In this document: in pieces, positions 28,430 to 35,700 of the stretch
Layout of the letters: the number at the start of each line of letters is the position of its first letter
Position numbering within the stretch: the stretch's first letter is position 1
Assembly (NCBI RefSeq): GCF_024169315.1
Contig: NZ_JALJWR010000001.1
Coordinates: forward strand, 6,250,501 to 6,314,500
Length of the DNA: 64,000 bases
Origin: Pseudomonas migulae
GTDB lineage: Bacteria; Pseudomonadota; Gammaproteobacteria; Pseudomonadales; Pseudomonadaceae
Direction of reading: 5' to 3'
The notes under the pieces: model-generated
Databases searched by the model: none
What the model saw: the letters and a program-made list of their open reading frames with translations, nothing else
What the model was told of the DNA's origin: nothing
Translations under genes and position numbers: made by a program

Positions 28430-29326
28430 ATGAACCCGTTCGAAGATATGCGCATTTTTTGCCAGGTGATGGACTCCGGCAGCTTCACCGCTGCGGCCGA
28501 TCAACTGGGCCTGTCCAAGCAGTTCGTCAGCCGACGCTTGATGCAACTCGAAGAGCGCCTCGGCGTGAGACTGCTCAACCGTTCCACACGACGGCTTGAC
28601 GTCACGCCGCTGGGCCAGAGTTATTACGAGTCGGCGCTGCGCCTGCTCGGCGAGGTCGAGCAAGTGGAGCAGGGCATCGCCGGCCAGACCACCGAACCGC
28701 GCGGCACCATTCGCGTGAGTGCGCCGTTATCGTTTGCGCTGGCGCACCTGGGCTGCCTGCTGCCGGTGTTCTTGCAGCGCTATCGCGATGTCACGGTGGA
28801 AGTGGATTTGAGCGATCGCCCGGTGGATTTGCTCGGCGAGGGCTACGACCTGGCGTTGCGCATCGGCACCCTCGAAGACTCGACGCTGATCGCCCGACGC
28901 ATCGCCTCCATCCAGCGCGTGTACTGCGCCAGCCCGGCTTACCTGGCCGAGCGTGGCACGCCGCTCAAACCTGAAGACTTGCACGCGCATGACTGCCTGC
29001 CGTACGGCCACGGGCGTCAGGTGCAATGGCGTTTTGAAGGGCAGGGCAAGCCACTGGCGGTCAACGTCACCGGGCGGATGCGCGTGAATAACGGGGAGTT
29101 GCTCAAGGATGCGGCCATTGCGGGGATGGGGATTACGTATCTGCCGACGTTCATTGTCGGGGCGGCGTTGAAAGACGGACGACTGGTGCCGGTCCTGGAT
29201 GATTTCCGACCCGAGCCGCTGACGTTATCGGCGGTGTACCCGCAGCATCGCCAGAGTTCGCGACCGGTGCAGGCGCTGATCGAGTTTTTGCGCGAGCGGC
29301 TGGATCAGGCTGAAGGAGGTCTGTAG
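28430..29326 (+). CDS. LysR-family transcriptional regulator
   Basis: The 298-residue protein starts MNPFEDMRIFCQVMDSGSF and has a full helix-turn-helix (AAADQLGLSKQFVSRRLMQLE) plus an effector domain of the AaeR/DsdC-like branch. The ATG at 28430 puts the helix-turn-helix in the normal position. It is divergent from the secreted esterase and probably controls it. Confidence 0.87.
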   Translation: MNPFEDMRIFCQVMDSGSFTAAADQLGLSKQFVSRRLMQLEERLGVRLLNRSTRRLDVTPLGQSYYESALRLLGEVEQVEQGIAGQTTEPRGTIRVSAPLSFALAHLGCLLPVFLQRYRDVTVEVDLSDRPVDLLGEGYDLALRIGTLEDSTLIARRIASIQRVYCASPAYLAERGTPLKPEDLHAHDCLPYGHGRQVQWRFEGQGKPLAVNVTGRMRVNNGELLKDAAIAGMGITYLPTFIVGAALKDGRLVPVLDDFRPEPLTLSAVYPQHRQSSRPVQALIEFLRERLDQAEGGL

Positions 29327-29343
29327 GTTTCACGCGGTCCCTT

Positions 29344-29371
29344 GTGGGAGCGGGCTTGCTCGCTCCCACAG
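29344..29371. repeat. Single REP hairpin
   Basis: TGTGGGAGCG and CGCTCCCACA pair around GGCTTGCT. It sits between the convergent LysR and Gly/His-rich protein genes and can act as a shared terminator. Confidence 0.75.
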
Positions 29372-29401
29372 GGATTGTGGCGAATTTTTGCTCAGTGCTC
29401 G

Positions 29402-29950
29402 TCAGGACCTTTTGTCATCCCCCGGCTCGCCACCGACATGCACGCCATGGTCATCGCCAATTTCACCGGAGCGATGAACGCCGTGGTCATCGCCAATTTC
29501 ACCGGAGCGATGAACGCCATGGTCATCACCGATTTCACCGGCATGATGAACGCCGCGGTTATGGCCAACTTCACCCGCATGATGAACCCCGTGATCATCA
29601 CCCGGTTCGGCGTGATTGCCGTGTCGCCCTGAGTCGGCCGAATGCCCGGAATGCCCCGAGCCATGGTCGTTGCCGCTGTGACCGCTGCCATTGCCGCCAC
29701 GCCCATCGCCGCCATGACCGCTACCGCTACCACCGTGGCCGCTGCCGCCACCACCACTGCCGCCGCCATTGCCACCGTGACCACCGCCACCACCGCCACC
29801 ACCACCTCCGCTACCGCCGCCTCCACCACCACTCCCTCCATCCTTGGCCTGAGCGCTCGACAGGCCGGACAGGCTGTCCGGCACCAATACCGTGGATGCC
29901 GACAGAACTGCGCCAATAGCTAATGCCAGTAAAAGCTTGTTGATGTGCAT
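29402..29950 (-). CDS. Secreted glycine/histidine-rich repeat protein
   Basis: The 182-residue product has a signal peptide (MHINKLLLALAIGAVLSAS...AQA), a poly-glycine tract with Ser/His interruptions, then five 12-residue repeats of the form GDDHGVHRSGEI (DNA 29423-29602, 36-base period). The opposite-strand frames lack a signal and look like shadows. Spaced His/Asp suggests metal binding, which would fit the metal-oxidase locus beside it, but that is inference. No family is recognised. It is the first gene of the locus and a candidate substrate of the type II system. Confidence 0.7.
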   Translation of the reverse strand: MHINKLLLALAIGAVLSASTVLVPDSLSGLSSAQAKDGGSGGGGGGSGGGGGGGGGGHGGNGGGSGGGGSGHGGSGSGHGGDGRGGNGSGHSGNDHGSGHSGHSADSGRHGNHAEPGDDHGVHHAGEVGHNRGVHHAGEIGDDHGVHRSGEIGDDHGVHRSGEIGDDHGVHVGGEPGDDKRS

Positions 29951-29966
29951 GTCGTTCTCCGTCTTC

Positions 29967-30067
29967 TTATTCAGGTTGGAACGTTGATGAACAATGCAAC
30001 GTGCTGCTCGATTCAGTGGATGAACACTGCAGCGAACTGATTTATTCAGGCTGCAACGCCGATGAAC
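29967..30067. promoter_or_regulatory. Direct repeats upstream of the Gly/His-rich gene
   Basis: TTATTCAGG-TG-AACG--GATGAAC occurs at 29967-29992 and again at 30042-30067 with three substitutions, a 75-base period. A partial copy (ATTCAGTGGATGAAC) lies between. The position just upstream of the minus-strand gene at 29950 suggests regulator sites or a local duplication. Confidence 0.45.
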
Positions 30068-30100
30068 GATGAACGGTACAACCCGACCTTGTTCCAGGAA

Positions 30101-31288
30101 TCAGTGAATGCTCGAGGCCAGCTCGAAAATCGGGATGTACATCAGGATCACGATGACCCCGATCAACAGGCCGATGAAGGTCATGAGCAAGGGTTCGAAC
30201 AACCGCACGAACCATTCGATCCAGCGGCTGATTTCTTCGTCGTAGAAATCGGCGCTGCGTTCCATCATCTGCCCGAGATTGCCGGACTGCTCGCCGGCGC
30301 GCAGCAAGCGCAAGGACACCGGGGTGACGAGGTGGTTGAGCTCCAGTGCGGCGGACAGCGACTGACCTTCGCGCACCCGTTCGCAGGCCTGGTCGAGGCG
30401 CACGCGGGAGGCGACGGTGAGCAGGCCGCGGACCATGCCCATGGCGGTGACGAGGGGGATGCCGCCCTGCAGCAGAATCCCCAGAGAGCGGTAGAAGCGC
30501 GCCAGTTCATACATGAAGATGCGTTGATGGACCGCCGGGAGTTTTTCGATCACCCGGTCCACGCCCCGGCGAAAGGCCGGTTGGCGCTGGAGGAAGGCGA
30601 GGGCGACGACGATGGCCGCCAAGGTGCCGAAGAATTCACCCTGGTGGGCATGCAGGAACATCCCGCTGCTCATCAGGATTTGAGACAGCCACGGCAGATT
30701 GTTGCCCAGACCTTCGAACACCAGGCTGAAGCGTGGCACCACGTAGCCCATCAGAAACAACACCACGCCACCTCCCACCACCAGCAACAGCAGGGGGTAG
30801 ATCGAAGCGCTGACGATCTTCTGTCGAACCTCGTCCATGCGCTGGCGATAGCTGACATAACGGCCCAGGGCATCGCCCACGGCGCCGGTCTTCTCGCTGG
30901 ACTGCACCAGCGCCACGTAGAGAGGAGGAAACACCGCCGATAACTGGGCCAACGCCTGGGAGAACGATTTGCCCTCGTAAAGCAGGCGCACCAGTTCGCT
31001 CAACGTCTTGCGGGCCTGTGGCGCGGTTTCTTTTTCCGCCAGGCTTTCCAGTGCATCGATCAATGGCAGGCCTGCATTGAGCAGGGTGGTCAGTTCCTGG
31101 CTGAACAACACCAGGTTGAACGTCTCGCGCTTGTGCAATCGCAAGGCGCGCCAATGGCGCTCGGCGTGCAGGCTGACCACTCGCAGGCCCTGGTCTTCGG
31201 CGATGCGCCGGGCCTCGCTGTCCCCTTGGGCCTCGACAGTCATCGCGACCACGCCGGCCTTGCCGACCGCCTTGAGATGAAAGCGCAT
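30101..31288 (-). CDS. gspF: Type II secretion inner-membrane platform protein GspF
   Basis: The 395-residue protein has two GspF cytoplasmic domains (FSQELTTLLNAGLPLIDALE and FYRSLGILLQGGIPLVTAMG) and three membrane segments, the last being MTFIGLLIGVIVILMYIPIF. It anchors the assembly ATPase to the pseudopilus. It lies 12 bases after gspG on the same strand. The rest of the machine is 14 kb away on the other strand (45.4-52.7 kb), so the system is split around the oxidase genes. Confidence 0.92.
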   Translation of the reverse strand: MRFHLKAVGKAGVVAMTVEAQGDSEARRIAEDQGLRVVSLHAERHWRALRLHKRETFNLVLFSQELTTLLNAGLPLIDALESLAEKETAPQARKTLSELVRLLYEGKSFSQALAQLSAVFPPLYVALVQSSEKTGAVGDALGRYVSYRQRMDEVRQKIVSASIYPLLLLVVGGGVVLFLMGYVVPRFSLVFEGLGNNLPWLSQILMSSGMFLHAHQGEFFGTLAAIVVALAFLQRQPAFRRGVDRVIEKLPAVHQRIFMYELARFYRSLGILLQGGIPLVTAMGMVRGLLTVASRVRLDQACERVREGQSLSAALELNHLVTPVSLRLLRAGEQSGNLGQMMERSADFYDEEISRWIEWFVRLFEPLLMTFIGLLIGVIVILMYIPIFELASSIH

Positions 31289-31300
31289 GGTCGCCTCCCG

Positions 31301-31750
31301 TCACTGCCAACTGGTGACTTCGGCGTTTTCGCCTTCGCCGCCGGGCTGGCCGTCCTTGCCCATGGACAGCAAGTCGTATTCGCCGTTTTCGCCGGGGTAG
31401 CGGTAGGTGTAGTTACGGCCCCACGGGTCCTGCGGCAGTTTTTTCTGCAGGTACGGGCCGGTCCAGCGGGTTTCGTCGCTGGGGGCGGTGACCAGTGCCT
31501 GCAGCCCCTGTTCGGTCGAGGGGTAATGGCCGACCTCCAGTCGATACAAATCCAGTGCCTTGCCCAGGCCTTCGATTTGCGCCTTCGCCACCTTCACTTC
31601 GGAGCGGCCCAACTGGGCGAAATACTTCGGCGCGACGATGCCGGCCAACAGCCCCAGCACCACCAGCACCACCAACAGTTCGAGCAGGGTGAACCCGCGC
31701 TGAGCTCGCGGTGAACAGTGACGCGGTGCACTACACAGACGCTGATTCAT
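31301..31750 (-). CDS. gspG: Type II secretion major pseudopilin GspG
   Basis: The 149-residue protein has a 19-residue basic leader and the prepilin peptidase site RGFTLLELLVVLVVLGLLAG with Glu5. The GspG core follows: Y-F-A-Q-L-G near AQIEGLGKALDLYRLEVGHY and the C-terminal calcium-loop region GENGEYDLLSMGKDG. It forms the pseudopilus that pushes substrates through the secretin. The prepilin peptidase is not in the window and is presumably the shared PilD. Confidence 0.93.
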   Translation of the reverse strand: MNQRLCSAPRHCSPRAQRGFTLLELLVVLVVLGLLAGIVAPKYFAQLGRSEVKVAKAQIEGLGKALDLYRLEVGHYPSTEQGLQALVTAPSDETRWTGPYLQKKLPQDPWGRNYTYRYPGENGEYDLLSMGKDGQPGGEGENAEVTSWQ

Positions 31751-31857
31751 GATGACCTCACACAGTCGGCAGAAGAGTCGCCATGGGGCTCATGCAATTG
31801 CCATGCTCACCACCGGACCTCCTTCTGCAGCCCCTGAATTACCGGCCTTCGCGCATT

Positions 31858-31873
31858 CGGCACAGTGCTTGCG
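31858..31873 (+). promoter_or_regulatory. Sigma-54 promoter before lytic transglycosylase
   Basis: CGGCACA-GTGC-TTGCG has the -24 GG and -12 GC ten bases apart and matches the consensus TGGCACG-N4-TTGCW at most positions. Transcription would start near 31884, 60 bases before the ATG. Downstream, a CCCC-N7-GGGG repeat (31909-31923) resembles but does not match the spacing of the other enhancer sites. Confidence 0.6.
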
Positions 31874-31943
31874 TACGGCTGGTTCACTACCGGCCATTGG
31901 GGCATTAGCCCCATTTTTCGGGGTCGGTCAGGGGAGGCAGAAA

Positions 31944-32552
31944 ATGAAAACACTCACCACAGGGCTGCTCGGCTGCGTGCTGCTGGCAGGCACAGCTCAG
32001 GCCGATGTATTCGTTTCCGTGGACACCAAGGGCAGCTACGTTTTGTCCAATGTCCACCGTCCCGGTCGCACCTATGAACGGGTGATTCACGAGCCTGAAT
32101 CGTCACTGGTCAGCCTTGATCAACAGCCGCAGATGATTGCCCGGCAACCCTACGCCGAGCTGGTGTCGGCGGCCGCCACGGCCAATGAATTGCCGGCGGC
32201 ATTGTTGCATGCGGTGATCCAGGCCGAGTCCGCCTACGACGCCCGGGCGCGGTCGGCCAAAGGGGCGGGCGGGCTGATGCAATTGATGCCCGACACCGCC
32301 CGGGAGATGGGCGTGACCAACGTCTACGACCCCAAGGCCAACATCCAGGGCGGGGCCAAATACCTCAAGCGCCTGATGACCCTGTTCGACAACGACATTG
32401 CCCTTGCTGTGGCGGCCTACAACGCCGGGCCACAAGCGGTGCTCAGCCGTGGCGGAGTGATCCCGCCGTTCGCCGAAACCCAGCGTTATGTGCCGAGCGT
32501 ACTGCGCCAATACCGTCGCTTGCAGGGCCTGGCCGTGGATGCGCCGTTGTGA
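31944..32552 (+). CDS. Lytic transglycosylase (SLT domain)
   Basis: The 202-residue exported protein (MKTLTTGLLGCVLLAGTAQA) has an N-terminal DUF4124-like beta segment and an SLT domain with catalytic glutamate in HAVIQAESAYDARARSAKGA. It continues GLMQLMPDTAREMGV and AVAAYNAGPQAV. It cleaves peptidoglycan and could open the wall for the secretin or pseudopilus encoded nearby. The ATG at 31944 follows GGGGAGGC. It is divergent from gspG and has its own sigma-54-like promoter. Confidence 0.9.
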   Translation: MKTLTTGLLGCVLLAGTAQADVFVSVDTKGSYVLSNVHRPGRTYERVIHEPESSLVSLDQQPQMIARQPYAELVSAAATANELPAALLHAVIQAESAYDARARSAKGAGGLMQLMPDTAREMGVTNVYDPKANIQGGAKYLKRLMTLFDNDIALAVAAYNAGPQAVLSRGGVIPPFAETQRYVPSVLRQYRRLQGLAVDAPL

Positions 32553-32574
32553 TTGGCGAACGTGGGGAACCTTG

Positions 32575-32588
32575 CCCCAACAGTGGGG
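32575..32588. promoter_or_regulatory. CCCC-N6-GGGG palindrome (enhancer candidate) before the first oxidase
   Basis: CCCCAACAGTGGGG is an inverted repeat about 105 bases upstream of the -24 box of the oxidase promoter. The same pattern recurs at 44576, 44617, 61314 and, with one mismatch, 62894. Further GGGG tracts follow up to 32636. Confidence 0.65.
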
Positions 32589-32686
32589 CATGGTGGCCCC
32601 GGCCGGAAAGTGGGGAATGGGTGGGGTATATCCCCCGACTTATCAAGTCGTTTACGTAACTAACTGAAAAACAACAACAATATTTA

Positions 32687-32702
32687 TGGCATGCGGATTG
32701 CT
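32687..32702 (+). promoter_or_regulatory. Sigma-54 promoter of the large multicopper oxidase operon
   Basis: TGGCATG-CGGA-TTGCT matches TGGCACG-N4-TTGCW at all but one position, with exact GG-N10-GC spacing. The predicted start is near 32713, 46 bases before the ATG. An enhancer-like palindrome lies upstream at 32575. Confidence 0.8.
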
Positions 32703-32758
32703 CAAGGGGAGTTGTCGAGAATTATTCCCTGTGAGCACCCACAGCGAGGCCCGCGATC

Positions 32759-35700
32759 ATGACCGGCATGCACCACGCTCCGTCCTTGTTAAAAATGCTG
32801 CTGTTGACGGCGTCGATGCTGGGCATCGGGATGGCCGAAGCCGCCTTGCGCTGCGAGCGCAATCTGGTGGCGAACGTCGTGGCGCTGGATCAGCCGCTGA
32901 TGTTCAACCGCCTGGGTGCGCAGAATGCCAACGGCATGATGTTCGCGCTGCGTCGCGATGTGGTCGATGACCATGACGTGTCCCTGACGCGCGGCGGTGC
33001 GGCCGTGCCGGGCAAAGTCTCGCTGCGGCCCGACAAGCGTCCGCGTCCGTTGGTGCTGCGGGTGGCTGCCGGTGATTGCCTGACCATCAATCTGCAGAAC
33101 CTGCTCGCCTATCAGGCCAATCCCGGCAGCCACGACAACGGCGGGGAGGAAGAGGGCGAGATCGAAGGCGAGGTAGAAATCGGCGCCGCAGACGACTTCA
33201 AAGTCGATGAGCAAGTCACCGACCGCCACGTCGGCTTCCAGGTCAATGGCTTGCAGGCAGTCAACAGCATTGACGACATCGCGTCCTATACCGGGCGCAA
33301 CGCCAACACCTTGATCCCGCCGGGCGCAACCCGTTCCTACACCTTGTACGCCGAGCGCGAAGGTGCCTTCGCCGCCAGCAGCCGCGGTGCAACGTTCGGT
33401 GGCGAAGGCGATGCGGGCAACGTCGCCAACGGCCTGTTCGGCGAAGTGGTGGTGGTGCCCAAGGGCGGCCGCACCTATCGCAACACCGTGACCGAAGAAG
33501 AAATGCGCCTCGCCAGCACCGGTCGCACCCCGGCCGGCCAACCGATTGTCGATTACCAGGCACGTTACCCGCAGCGCGAACCGTGGATCCGTGAAGGCAA
33601 GGCTGGTACGCCGATCATCAACATGGTCGACGGCAACGAAATTATCTCCAGCGAAAGTGATGCGATCGTAATGGGCAGCAATGCCGATGGCAGCTTCCCG
33701 CCCTCGACCTATCCGCTGGAAGCCATCGGCAAGCGCAACCCGGCGCTGCCCAACCGGCTGGAACCGTTCCGCGATTTTGCTTCGCAGTTCCAGGATGAGA
33801 CCGCCGCGACCCAGGCATTCCCTGCCTATTGGGCAGACCCGGTCATGGCCCACGTGCTGGAGCCGACCCGCGATTCGTTCATGATCAACTACGGCTCCGG
33901 TGGCATGGGCGCCGAGGTGGTCGCCAACCGACTGGGCGTGGGGCCGATGCACGACTGCCTGTCCTGCGCCTATGAAGAATTCTTCCTCAGTTCCCACACC
34001 GTCGGTGACGTGGCGATGCTGGTGGACGTACCGGCCAACGCCGGTCTGGAAGGCATTCTTCCTGGTCAAGTGCCGCGCGCCGATCAGGTCGGGGTCAAGG
34101 CGACCATGGCGCTGTATCCGTCCGAGCCGTCCAACGTCAACCACAGCTACATCGGCGACTTCGTCAAATTCCGCAACACCCACAACGGCCACGAGCAGCA
34201 CATCTTCCACCTGCACGGGCATCAGTGGCTGTTCAACCCCAATGACGACAACTCCGACTATGTGGACGCGCAAGGCATCGGCCCGGGCGCCGGCTACACC
34301 TATGAAATCGCCAACGGCGGTTCAGGCAACCGCAACCGGGTGGCGGGCGATGCGATCTATCACTGTCACTTCTATCCGCACTTCGCCCAGGGCATGTGGA
34401 GCATGTGGCGGGTGCACGACGTGTTCGAAGAAGGCACCAGACTGGAAGTTTCCCAGCAAGGCGCCGATGGTTATCACAGCGAACCTTACGCACTGCGCAG
34501 CGGTAAACCGGCCGCTGGCGCCCGAGCCTTGCCCGATGGCGAGATCGTTGCCGGCACACCGATTCCAGCGGTCGTGCCGCTGCCGGGCAAAGCCATGGCG
34601 CCGATGCCGGGCAAAGTCGCAGTCGTGCCAAAAATCGGTGAAACCCTGGTGGCCGGCAATGACGACGATGAAGACGACGATGACGGTGAACACCATGGCG
34701 GCAACGGTGGCCCGCAAGCCATCGGTTCCCTGGCGCTGGTGGATCGCAGCGAGGCCAACCGCAACGCCGACGGCAGCCTGAAAAACCCTGGTTATCCGTT
34801 CTGGATCGGCGGCATGGAAAGTTCGGTCGGCCAACGTCCGCCGACCCCACCGCTGGACATGCTTGACGCCGCCAAGGCCCAAGCCTTGAAGACCAGTGGC
34901 AATGCCTTGTGGGCGAATCTCGACCCGGCGCAGTCCGGTGGTTGGGATGGTGGTCTGGGACGTCACTCCCTCGACGGATTCTCTGCCGGTGGCGTGGCAA
35001 ACACCGTGACCACGTCCCTGGATTTCTCCAAGGAAGTGACCCGCGCCAAACCGATTTACATGCCGGAAGAGGGCACCGAAGTCGAACAGGCCGCCATGGC
35101 CTTCCACGCCAAAAAAGACCACCCAAGCTTTGCCTTGCTCCCCGGCAATCAAATCGTTGCGCGCAACTTCCGCACCAACGGTGCCTTGCCAATAGCCGGC
35201 GCGCCTTACTACGAACCGTGCATGGATGACCGGCAAAAACGCCTCACCAGCAGCGCCGGCACCGGTGAGTTCAATAGCGGCGAGCGAATCGACGGCATGT
35301 CCTACACCGGTGCCTCGACCTTCACCGCCGACCGCCCGCGCGTTTACAAAGCGGCGAACATCCAGTTCGACGCGGTGTACAACAAGGTCGGCTACCACTT
35401 CCCGCAAGCGCGCATTCTGGCGCTGTGGGAAGACGCCTGGCCGGTCATTACCAAGCAGCGTCCGCCAGAGCCGCTGGTGATGCGCATGAACACCTTCGAC
35501 TGCGTGCAATATCAACAAACCAACCTGGTGCCGGCCACCTATGAGATGGACGACTATCAGGTGCGCACGCCAACCGACGTGATCGGCCAGCACATCCACC
35601 TGCCGAAATGGGACCTGACGGCCGCCGATGGCTCGGCCAACGGCTGGAACTACGAAGACGGCGTGCTTTCCCCCGGTGCGGTGCAAGAACGCATCCACGC

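Noticed and set aside
29344..29919. A 191-codon His/Arg-rich plus-strand frame opposite the Gly/His-rich gene
   Set aside because: It lacks a signal peptide, starts in a REP hairpin and is explained as the complement of the glycine-rich coding sequence.
31769..31784. Minus-strand sigma-54 promoter for gspG (TGGCGAC-TCTT-CTGCC)
   Set aside because: The spacing fits, but the predicted start would be only about seven bases before the ATG and would fall on the ribosome-binding site.
31909..31923. A sixth enhancer palindrome (CCCC...GGGG) at the transglycosylase gene
   Set aside because: The spacer is seven bases, not six, and it lies downstream of the predicted promoter; kept only as a note under that promoter.
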